A stretch of 64,000 nucleotides of DNA from an uncultured Eggerthellaceae bacterium (GTDB lineage Bacteria > Actinomycetota > Coriobacteriia > Coriobacteriales > Eggerthellaceae), in NCBI GenBank assembly GCA_910588945.1, contig CAJUSF010000023.1, forward strand, positions 1-64,000, written 5' to 3'. The notes under the pieces are model-generated. The model made no database searches. It had not been told where the DNA came from and saw only the letters and a program-made list of their open reading frames with translations. The translations under genes and the position numbers were made by a program. Positions 1 through 7,215 of the stretch are shown here, in pieces. Position 1 is the first letter of the stretch. Every line of letters begins with the position of its first letter.

Positions 1-90
1 CACCCCAAGCTCGCGAGATGCCTTTATACAAGACCCGCCATGCTTGTCGATTATCCTCAAAGCTTTCTTCTTGAACTCCGGACTGTACAT
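1..90 (-). CDS. IS3-type transposase OrfA, N-terminal fragment (runs off window)
   Basis: Reading leftward from an ATG at 90, the first 30 codons give MYSPEFKKKALRIIDKHGG followed by a helix-turn-helix-like stretch ending in SRELGV. This is the typical opening of IS3-family OrfA proteins, which bind the terminal inverted repeats of the element. A good ribosome-binding site (GGAAAGGAATC on the reverse strand) precedes the ATG. The gene continues beyond base 1, so integrity and the OrfB partner cannot be judged. The element's end would lie somewhere in 91-190, but I could not define an inverted repeat or target duplication. Its position beside a duplicated, partly decayed cassette fits a rearranged accessory region. 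Confidence 0.7.
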   Translation of the reverse strand, partial: MYSPEFKKKALRIIDKHGGSCIKASRELGV

Positions 91-283
91 GCTCGATTCC
101 TTTCCACGTAACTTCGTGTCCAGGAAATCGTCCGGGGCCTCAAGACGAGCCCCAAAGCATGCCCCAAGAAACACGAAGGCGTTTCAGTGAAAGGAGCAAG
201 GGTGAAAGCGAAAGTTTTCGAACGCAGCGACACCACTTCAGATAATCACCAACATCCTTCCAGTTATGCACTCAATATGGTGA

Positions 284-303
284 GAAATGTTGCTCAACAT
301 TTC
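284..303. promoter_or_regulatory. 20-bp perfect dyad in leader A
   Basis: GAAATGTTG and CAACATTTC flank a central CT, giving a perfect inverted repeat. The equivalent site in the second leader (5659-5674) keeps AATGTTG-CT-CAACGTT, with one T:C difference that still pairs as G-U in RNA. It could be a protein operator or an RNA hairpin; the sequence does not distinguish them. Confidence 0.5.
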
Positions 304-320
304 CCACAAATTTTGCGCTA

Positions 321-366
321 CCTTTAATTCAGAGGGATTGCATTTTTATGCAATGGAATAAAGGAG
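321..366 (+). promoter_or_regulatory. Hairpin occluding the ribosome-binding site, leader A
   Basis: CCTTT (321-325) and ATTC (327-330) pair with GAAT (356-359) and AAAGG (360-364). An inner stem ATTGCAT (337-343)/ATGCAAT (348-354) closes a TTTT loop. The purine bulge AGAGGG (331-336) sits on the 5' side. AAAGG is the core of the Shine-Dalgarno sequence AAAGGAG (360-366) for the ATG at 373, so the folded form should hinder translation initiation. The second leader keeps the same architecture with different bases. Confidence 0.55.
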
Positions 367-372
367 CGCTTG

Positions 373-3300
373 ATGGGAAACACGGATCATAAAAGCCTTA
401 GGGTATTTTTGTCTTTTGTTCTAGCTTTCTCTCTTATTGGAGTTGCTGGATTACAGACGTTGTCGCAGGCTTTTGCGGATGAGATGAATAAAGCCATAGA
501 AGATATTCAACCCTCAGAAGCTGAGTCCAGTGAGGTTGAATATGATGAATTGGAAAAACCTGAGGATTCGATTGATCCAGAAAATCTATCTCCAAAAGGT
601 AATAAGATCGATGAAGAGGATCAGGTCTCTTTGCAATCAGACCAAGAGATCAAGCAATCTTTGGGAAATGGTAAGCCGCATTATGATTATAAATATGTCT
701 ACGAAGGCGTTTATGGTGGTGTATTTGGAGATGAATATACCATAGCAACGAATAGAGATATAAAGGATGGATGGTATGAGGAAACTGGTGCCCTTATTTC
801 TGCATCACAAGGTGAGATGTTTGAAAATGGAATTGAGTTCTCTCCATATATTACTGAAAATGCTTTAAATAATAAGGTTAAATATATTCCTTTCAAACAG
901 AACGGAAAATGGGGTCTTCTTGAGTTTGCAACCAAGCAAATAGTCGTCAACCCTTCATATACGAGGGTCTCGCAAAATTCTGGTGGATATGGAGGTGATT
1001 GTTGGGGTTTTTTGTACGAGGGAAGCTCTAACGCCGAGGGGATATATCCCGACGCGAAGGTTGTTTTCTTTCAAGGCGGTTCGGAGCTATTTAGTTACTC
1101 CCTGAATAACTACATAGAAATGCAAAGATATGATGATATCTTTTATTCGGATTATCGTCAGGCATGGTGTATTTCTTGGAACTGCAAATTGAACAATGGA
1201 AATACAGGCACTTCAGATATCTATCTATCGAACGATTTTGAGTTATCACCAGATATAAATTCACAAGGTTCAATAACGCCTGATGGGCATGAAGTGCGCT
1301 TTGCTAAGAATGATGATAATAAGGTTGTCGCAAAAGTCTCTGAGCTTAATGGAGCTAATCAAAAAACTGTGGTGCTGGATACCAATCAAACGTCTTTCTC
1401 GAACTTTTCTACCATCAGTAATCTAATATGTGTTAGAGGCTCAAATGGATTCGACTATCAGTATTTTAGTCTCAATGGCGAATTATTGCAGAGTATGAAC
1501 GGACAGTATTTTCTTGGATTGGGGAATTATGTTGCGTATAGTCGGATTTCCTTCGTTGAGCAAATTCCTGTTCAAGTTTTCCTTGATACTAATGCATTGA
1601 CATCTGCAGATGCTATATCCATACCAGCTTTAGGCGCCGACTTTCGATATAGTAATGGGCACTCTTACTTTGATTGCATAACGCCCGATAACAAGATCCA
1701 ACGCTATGACGCTGAGTTGAATAAAATCTTAGAGTTCAATTCATCTCTTGATGCCAACGCATTGTATGAACAAGGAGAAAGGAGTTTCAACTGTCATATA
1801 GATGAATTGACCGATCAGATGTGGCTTATAACGGAATGGATTGGCAATTCATTGGATTATGATCATGGCAACAAAAAAGCTTTTCATGTGGTCAAGCGCG
1901 TCGGTGATTCAGAACGTGATCTTCCTTATACCTTTTTTGGCTTCTCGACTCCAAATATTAGGAGTTCAGGCATCCATGCAGATAAAGTCTATCTAATGGA
2001 GGACAACGATGAATTTAAACTGAGGGTGTTTGATCAGGATCTTGCCTTTTTTAAGGAAGTGGATTGTTCGACATTATTTCCTGAAGGATCGTCGATGAAA
2101 AAGCTAGGTGTGAATTCCGGATCTTATACGAAATTCTTGGGGCTTACCATTTTATATGCAGATGAAGAGGGCAAATACGTGTCTAAGAATTACACTCTTG
2201 ACTCCCAATTCAACTTTTTTAGCGACGAATATGAGGAGATTAATTCTTTAAACGGAAAAGTTTATAAAGCGAAAAAGAATGGTAAATGGGGTTTTGTAGA
2301 TTCCAACCTAAAACCATTAAGTAGTTTTTCCTATTACGATATAAATGTATGGGAGCTGTCAAATGGTGAGGCGTATTTTGAGGCATGGAAAAACTACTAT
2401 GGCCTCAGGGATCTTTTTGATGAGAATATAGTGAACGTCCTAGGTTTTTCGTATTCATGGCTCGAAGATTTAGAAAATGGGTGCTATTGGATAGATAACA
2501 GCCTTTACAAAGGAAATTCTTTGACCGATCTTACAAAGGTTTCACTTTTGGGATACCAATTGGTAAAGGAGCGTCCTTGGTCATCTACGCGAGTGCTGTC
2601 AAACAACAATATAATGGTATACGTCAAAGATTCTGAAGGAAAAATTGGCGCGATCGATACAATGGGAAATGTGGTTATTCCACTTGAGTATAAGGATTTC
2701 AGGGAAAACACCAATAAGAAGACCTCTGGTGGCTATATTATGCTCAAAGATGACGAAGGCTGGTTCTTTGTGGATGCTGGAGATTTGCAATCGTCTGGTC
2801 CCAATAAAGATTGCGATATTTTCGGACATGATTATGAATCGGCAATATATGAGCCTACATGCACAACCGATGGATACACGCAGTATGTTTGCAAGCGATG
2901 CGGTTATGGTGAACGGGACGAAAGCAGCATCGTTGCGGCACTCGGTCATGATTATCGACAGCTGTCGTTTGAGAAAGAACCGACCTGTACGGAGGTCGGA
3001 AGTTATGATTATTTCGTCTGTTCCCGCTGTGGTGCCGAAGAGGGAAGCAGTGAAGAGCGACCAGCACTTGGACATCAATGGGATCCAAAAAGTCAATACA
3101 TCCAATATCCGACATGCACTGAAAACGGATCGGCTAAACACGCCTGCTTGCGATGCGGTGTGGAGGAGGAGTATGTCGTTTCAGCATATGGTCACAGATG
3201 GAGCTATAGCCCTGAATGGACATGGAGCTCCGATTTTCAGACCGTAACAGCACGAACAGCCTGCACACATGGGTGCGGAGAATACTTGCCTTTGGAGGTG

Positions 3301-3996
3301 AGCCTTGACCACGAGAATGTTGAAGGAGGCACACGCCATTCCGCAGTGGTTAATATCTATGGACGCGATGTGAAAGATGGGCGACTGACGCTTGGTTGGA
3401 CAGATGAGAACGGCGTTTCGCGTAACTTGCTTGTCAAGGGCGCACCGGTTGCCGACGGATTCTATGCATGGCCGCAAGATTTGAAGATACCGGCAGACGA
3501 AGGGTCTTCGATCGTTATCGATGTCACGCCGGTTCGTGAGGGCGGCATCTTTGATGCGCTTGTATCAAAGATCGGAAGCGGTTGGCCGGCTGGTACTTTC
3601 GAAGTTAAGTTGAACATCGACGACGATGAAGTGCATGACGGGTTCGGTTCATTGAAGTTTGCCTTCCCGGCAGGCGGAGGAAGCATAGGCAAGAAGGCTG
3701 TTATATATCACTGCCATAAGAATGACCGAGACAATATAACATCGCATGATGTAGTCGTTGATGACAATGGAATGATCGTTCTGGACAAGATAACCGATCT
3801 TTCCACATTTGCTCTTGAGATACTGGAAGATGAAGCGACCTCTACAGGTCCAAGCGCGAACAATTCCAAAGTATCAGGGCTTCCTAGCACAGGAGACTCG
3901 ACTGCAAGCTTAATGGTGGTCGTTCCCCTTGAATTGGAGTGCTTGGCATTCGCCATTGCGTTCTTCTTCATTCTTAGGCGCAGAAGAAGCTGTTAG
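373..3996 (+). CDS. LPSTG-anchored surface protein with WG-type and Cys/His repeats
   Basis: Large secreted protein of 1207 residues predicted to be attached to the cell wall by sortase. A signal peptide spans about residues 1-36, with cleavage likely after AFA. The body contains WG/KWG-type repeats (GKWGLLEF, GKWGFVDSN, GKIGAIDTMG). Residues about 815-945 hold three repeats of the form GH-x-PTCT-x-CxRCG. The C terminus has the sortase motif LPSTG near residue 1170, a hydrophobic segment and RRRRS. The ATG at 373 is chosen over the TTG at 370 because AAAGGAG lies 6 bases upstream. It ends 3 bases before the next gene, so the two are probably co-transcribed. The ligand is unknown; adhesion or envelope function is inferred. 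Confidence 0.8.
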   Translation: MGNTDHKSLRVFLSFVLAFSLIGVAGLQTLSQAFADEMNKAIEDIQPSEAESSEVEYDELEKPEDSIDPENLSPKGNKIDEEDQVSLQSDQEIKQSLGNGKPHYDYKYVYEGVYGGVFGDEYTIATNRDIKDGWYEETGALISASQGEMFENGIEFSPYITENALNNKVKYIPFKQNGKWGLLEFATKQIVVNPSYTRVSQNSGGYGGDCWGFLYEGSSNAEGIYPDAKVVFFQGGSELFSYSLNNYIEMQRYDDIFYSDYRQAWCISWNCKLNNGNTGTSDIYLSNDFELSPDINSQGSITPDGHEVRFAKNDDNKVVAKVSELNGANQKTVVLDTNQTSFSNFSTISNLICVRGSNGFDYQYFSLNGELLQSMNGQYFLGLGNYVAYSRISFVEQIPVQVFLDTNALTSADAISIPALGADFRYSNGHSYFDCITPDNKIQRYDAELNKILEFNSSLDANALYEQGERSFNCHIDELTDQMWLITEWIGNSLDYDHGNKKAFHVVKRVGDSERDLPYTFFGFSTPNIRSSGIHADKVYLMEDNDEFKLRVFDQDLAFFKEVDCSTLFPEGSSMKKLGVNSGSYTKFLGLTILYADEEGKYVSKNYTLDSQFNFFSDEYEEINSLNGKVYKAKKNGKWGFVDSNLKPLSSFSYYDINVWELSNGEAYFEAWKNYYGLRDLFDENIVNVLGFSYSWLEDLENGCYWIDNSLYKGNSLTDLTKVSLLGYQLVKERPWSSTRVLSNNNIMVYVKDSEGKIGAIDTMGNVVIPLEYKDFRENTNKKTSGGYIMLKDDEGWFFVDAGDLQSSGPNKDCDIFGHDYESAIYEPTCTTDGYTQYVCKRCGYGERDESSIVAALGHDYRQLSFEKEPTCTEVGSYDYFVCSRCGAEEGSSEERPALGHQWDPKSQYIQYPTCTENGSAKHACLRCGVEEEYVVSAYGHRWSYSPEWTWSSDFQTVTARTACTHGCGEYLPLEVSLDHENVEGGTRHSAVVNIYGRDVKDGRLTLGWTDENGVSRNLLVKGAPVADGFYAWPQDLKIPADEGSSIVIDVTPVREGGIFDALVSKIGSGWPAGTFEVKLNIDDDEVHDGFGSLKFAFPAGGGSIGKKAVIYHCHKNDRDNITSHDVVVDDNGMIVLDKITDLSTFALEILEDEATSTGPSANNSKVSGLPSTGDSTASLMVVVPLELECLAFAIAFFFILRRRRSC

Positions 3997-3999
3997 TAG

Positions 4000-5457
4000 A
4001 TGGCCGATTCGAGCAGAGGAAAAGTGAGCGCGCACTTATCGCGCTCACTGTGGTTCTCTCGCATTCCTGCTGCGTTTTTGCTCGTATTGCTGGTTTGCTT
4101 GATGGTCTTTCAAGGAGGTTTTTTTCAAGAAAGTACAGCCTGCGCACTAGTGATATATTGCGTAAGTTGCGCGATATATCTATCTGTTCGTTTCGTTCTA
4201 GCTTGGAAAAACAAAGGGGTAGATAAGAGGCAAGCGCCCGCATTGCTTTTGGCGGGCTGTGATATTAAAGGTGTTTTTGGGAAGTTTGCGATACCGATCG
4301 GTGCTTTCGCCATAGCTTTATTGTTCATGGTTAGTACTTTTGTTCATGGACTGCCGATCTATGACCTTATACAATCTCTTACTTGGGCGCTTGCAGGCAT
4401 TGCGGGTATTTCTTGCATATTCTTGGATTCGAAAAACAAAGCATGGATGGTCGATGGCATCGTTTGGATCGGCGTGATTAGCTCTGTTGTTGGCTTTGCT
4501 GCCTTTTCGGAAGCTGTTTTTATTCCAGGTGGTTTCCATGCTGGAAGATTGCAGTTTTTCTTTCAATATGCAAATGCAGCCGAAGCATGGTTCGCTGTTT
4601 CAGTACTACTTTGCATGACGAATAGGAAGGCGTCTTTAAGAAGACTTGCATTCTTTCCGATCACTGCGCTTCTATTCACGCAATCAATGGGCTCTATATG
4701 CATGCTTGTTGTTGTGGTTGCTGTTTTCTTTTCGATCGAGTTGCTCAATGCTCGAAGGATGAAAGATCAAGCGGGATCTGCAAGTGTGTATCGCGATGTC
4801 TCAATGTTCGTGTTTCAAGTGATCCTAGCCACTCTGTCGTTTTTGTTTTTGAAATATGATTTGCTATTTGGTGCAATGATGTATCTGAGCGCTGCAATTT
4901 GCTGCGTCTCCCTCTATATGCGTATTTCGACATTGATCAACAAGACTAGAAAACAGAAAACAATATTCATTGTAGCTTTCGTATTTTGCTTAATCGCTGC
5001 TGTGCTGTTCGTGGTTTTCGACTATTCTAGGGTAATACAATCGTTATCAACCTTCGCAGAGCGGGTGGTCCAAGCAAAGGATGCATTATTCTTGTTTGGT
5101 CAAAACCTTTTTTTGGGGATTGGTCCTGATCAGTGGCAACATCGTTATTTCGAAATAAGAAGTGAAGAGTATATATCAACACAAGTCCACAATGCATATT
5201 TGCAACTTGGACTTGATGCTGGCGTGTTCGCGTTGCTGATCTTTATGGCAATGTTTGTGTTTTCTATCATCAAGTCTTTGCTAGATGGAAATACTTATGT
5301 TTGGGTTCCCACTTTGTTTTTGTTCCTTCATTCATTTGTGGATTTCGATATGAGCTTCTCTTTTTTCGTGATTCTTTCGTGCTTGTTGATGTCGCTATGC
5401 TTGACTTCGTGTAACGCGCGTATCCGACCCGAAGGAGGCGTTTCAGGTCACTCGTAG
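4000..5457 (+). CDS. O-antigen-ligase-like (Wzy_C family) membrane protein
   Basis: Polytopic inner-membrane protein of 485 residues with about ten hydrophobic segments. Near its C-terminal third it carries HNAYLQLGLDAGVFALLIF, the hallmark segment of the O-antigen ligase/polymerase (Wzy_C) family. Members join or polymerise lipid-linked glycans; in a Gram-positive cell a role in capsule, teichoic-acid-like or surface-protein glycosylation is possible but unproven. It starts 3 bases after the LPSTG protein gene and ends at a terminator, so the two form a unit. The stretch LMVFQGGFFQESTAC matches the decayed paralogue at 5949-7002. The start has only a weak ribosome-binding site, consistent with translational coupling. 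Confidence 0.75.
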   Translation: MADSSRGKVSAHLSRSLWFSRIPAAFLLVLLVCLMVFQGGFFQESTACALVIYCVSCAIYLSVRFVLAWKNKGVDKRQAPALLLAGCDIKGVFGKFAIPIGAFAIALLFMVSTFVHGLPIYDLIQSLTWALAGIAGISCIFLDSKNKAWMVDGIVWIGVISSVVGFAAFSEAVFIPGGFHAGRLQFFFQYANAAEAWFAVSVLLCMTNRKASLRRLAFFPITALLFTQSMGSICMLVVVVAVFFSIELLNARRMKDQAGSASVYRDVSMFVFQVILATLSFLFLKYDLLFGAMMYLSAAICCVSLYMRISTLINKTRKQKTIFIVAFVFCLIAAVLFVVFDYSRVIQSLSTFAERVVQAKDALFLFGQNLFLGIGPDQWQHRYFEIRSEEYISTQVHNAYLQLGLDAGVFALLIFMAMFVFSIIKSLLDGNTYVWVPTLFLFLHSFVDFDMSFSFFVILSCLLMSLCLTSCNARIRPEGGVSGHS

Positions 5458-5489
5458 GTGCGCATGCGTTTTTCATGCGCACGTTTTGT
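5458..5489 (+). terminator. Rho-independent terminator after the ligase-like gene
   Basis: GTGCGCATG (5458-5466) and CATGCGCAC (5474-5482) form a perfect 9-bp stem with a 7-base loop. GTTTTG follows. It begins directly after the stop codon. Confidence 0.75.
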
Positions 5490-5547
5490 CATCCTGAAAA
5501 GACGAGTCTCATTGCGTATTCCAAGAAAGCCGTAAGGCTTTCCATAA

Positions 5548-5745
5548 AAGGAGCAAGGGAGAAAGCGAAAGCTTTCGAGTGCAGCGATACCACCTTGTAC
5601 GACACCACTCTATGTGGCGAGCCAAATCCTTCCACTTATGGACGCGATATGGTGGGTAATGTTGCTCAACGTTTTGTGTAAATTCGGGCTTACATTTGAT
5701 TCAGGAGGAATGCATTTTTAATGCACTGAATCAAAGGAGCGCTTG
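5548..5745 (+). promoter_or_regulatory. Leader region, copy B of the duplicated cassette
   Basis: Second copy of the leader at 191-372, with the same order of blocks: AAAAGGAGCAAGGG, GAAAGCGAAAG, ATCCTTCCA, ATATGGTG, GTTGCTCAAC, TGCATTTTT and AAAGGAGCGCTTGATGGGAAAC. It has diverged by substitutions and small indels. The reading frame behind it no longer resembles the surface protein beyond the first few residues. Confidence 0.6.
5695..5739 (+). promoter_or_regulatory. Hairpin overlapping the ribosome-binding site, leader B
   Basis: TTTGATTCA (5695-5703) pairs perfectly with TGAATCAAA (5727-5735). An inner stem TGCATT (5711-5716)/AATGCA (5720-5725) closes a TTT loop. A purine bulge GGAGGAA (5704-5710) sits on the 5' side against a single C on the other strand. 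The outer stem takes in the AAA of the Shine-Dalgarno AAAGGAG (5733-5739). The architecture matches leader A although both stems differ in sequence. Confidence 0.55.
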
Positions 5746-5937
5746 ATGGGAAACGCAGACATATGTTGGGTATTTGGAGTGAGAGGAGATCTTTGTAGCC
5801 ACTCTAACCATGCCTATTACCCAATGGATGTCATCCTCCTTAGCATCCGTTTTGCGTCCATGAATCCGTCTTCGATCGCTGCTTTATCCCTTAATGCAGA
5901 TCTTCTTGAGCGCATCGAAAATACCGAGCGCTTATAA
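5746..5937 (+). pseudogene. Short remnant reading frame after leader B
   Basis: An open frame of 63 codons starts at the ATG of the conserved leader start context and shares only the opening MGN-D with the intact surface protein. The rest resembles no family I know and has no signal peptide. The simplest reading is that a deletion removed the second copy of the large surface-protein gene and fused its start to downstream sequence. It keeps a good ribosome-binding site, so a short peptide could still be made. It ends 11 bases before the decayed ligase gene. Confidence 0.5.
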
Positions 5938-5948
5938 GGCAGGATACG

Positions 5949-7002
5949 ATGAGGACTTCCTGCTATGCGCTGCTGCTGTCTTTTGCTGCTCTGATCGTTT
6001 TGCAAGGCGGCTATTATAGCGGTGCCACTTGCCTTGTAGGCTTGCTGGCATCTGTTGCTTCATTGGGTTTTGTATCTTTGCTTTCGTGAAGAAGCGCCGT
6101 GTGGGCACCTCGATCATTCCGGTGTGCTTTGTGCTCATTGGCATTATGAGTCTTGTGAGTGCCGGTGCAAACGATGCAGATCTTTCAATGGTGGCGCAGT
6201 GCTTTCCGTGGTTTGCCATCGCATCACTAGGGCTTTTATGCGTGTTCGATCTTGATAGAGCGCGCATGCAGAAGGGGATATACGTACTTGGTATAGTGGC
6301 TTCTGCTGCTTCGATACTGATGCTTTCTAATCTGATCGATTTTCCCGGTGCCATAAATGCAGGACGCCTTCAGTTCACATTTCAATATGCCAATGCAGCA
6401 GGTATATTCTTCGCGGTCTGTTCCGTGTTGTGTATCTGCTCAAAGGATCGCATTGTTATAATGATTCCCGGTAGGCTGTTGCAAGCCTCATCTACGTTGC
6501 TTGAGCGCATAGATCAGATAAGGGATGCATGTCTGCTCGTCTCTCAAAGCCCACTTTTCGGATTGGGTCCTGATGGTTGGGAGAGAGAACGTATGCATCT
6601 GTTCAGAGCATAGACTACATCGCGAGTTCGGCGCACTGTTCTTATCTTCAGGTGTGGCTGGATACCGGCCTGCTTGGGTTCATTGTCTTTATTGGCATAC
6701 TGGGTTTCGGGATTTGGTGCGCTTGGCAATCGAGGCGGCATGCGATCGTCATCTGTCTTGTGATGATGGCTCTGCATTTTCTGATCGATTTCGATATCCA
6801 GTTTTCCTCGATCGGAGTGCTGCTTAGCATTTTGCCCTATCTGGGTTGTGCAGAGGCACTGAGCATCGAGGTTCCAAGTTTCACCATGAGATACTTAGCT
6901 CTTTTGTTGAGTGTTTTAGTGCTTGGCGCATGTTTGTGCGGGGTGTTTGTCAATGACAGGCTCGACTCTATAACCGAGCAGCGCATCGATTTGGCATCGT
7001 AA
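5949..7002 (+). pseudogene. Decayed O-antigen-ligase-like gene (paralogue of 4000-5457)
   Basis: Similarity to the intact ligase-like protein runs through three reading frames. The first piece from the ATG at 5949 reads ALIVLQGGYYSGATC. The second (about 6040-6590) contains GAINAGRLQFTFQYANAAG and PLFGLGPDGW. The third (about 6590-7002) contains CSYLQVWLDTGLLGFIVFIG and ends at TAA. Frameshifts therefore lie at about 6040-6085 and about 6577-6606. The central membrane region between CSKDR and LLERIDQIRDAC is much shorter than in the intact copy, so roughly 150 residues are deleted. Three lesions argue for a pseudogene rather than sequencing error or programmed frameshifting. Confidence 0.8.
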
Positions 7003-7067
7003 GGATTCAGGGCGCTCGCATCGTCGAAGACGACGCGCGGCTCACATTTGCGCCATCACGGTATTGT

Positions 7068-7082
7068 CGAAAGCTTTCGAGT
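7068..7082. repeat. 15-bp copy of a leader motif
   Basis: CGAAAGCTTTCGAGT here is identical to 5566-5580 in leader B; leader A has the related CGAAAGTTTTCGAACG at 209. The first 12 bases are a perfect palindrome. It lies in the non-coding gap 7003-7215 and may be a scar of a third cassette copy. The rest of that gap is AT-rich and holds the palindrome described separately. Confidence 0.4.
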
Positions 7083-7129
7083 TGGACACTTGGTGCCTGT
7101 AGTTAGAGCAAGCAAATTTAGATGGAATA

Positions 7130-7191
7130 ATTTTATTTTATAAAATAAAATCAATGATAATATGCTATTAAATTTAAGTATAAAATAAAAT
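7130..7191. promoter_or_regulatory. AT-only palindrome plus direct repeat upstream of the ATPase gene
   Basis: ATTTTATTTTA/TAAAATAAAAT forms a perfect 22-bp palindrome at 7130-7151. Its right half, TATAAAATAAAAT (7139-7151), is repeated exactly at 7179-7191, 40 bp downstream. The second copy lies 25 bases before the start codon at 7216. A repressor site or an AT-rich promoter is plausible. Confidence 0.4.
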
Positions 7192-7215
7192 TTAAAGAGT
7201 CGATCGGAGTAGCCG

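Larger units (their letters stand above)
191..372 (+). promoter_or_regulatory. Leader region, copy A of a duplicated upstream cassette
   Basis: This non-coding stretch upstream of the surface-protein gene aligns by eye with 5548-5745. Shared blocks include AAAGGAGCAAGGG, GAAAGCGAAAG, ATCCTTCCA, ATATGGTG, a GTTGCTCAAC dyad, a TGCATTTTT hairpin and the start context AAAGGAGCGCTTGATGGGAAAC. The order of blocks is the same in both copies. I see no confident -35/-10 pair. Regulation is inferred from conservation, not shown. Confidence 0.6.

Noticed and set aside
5949..7002. Programmed frameshifting in the second ligase-like gene
   Set aside because: There are two shifts plus a large internal deletion and no slippery heptamer with a following structure was noticed, so decay is simpler.
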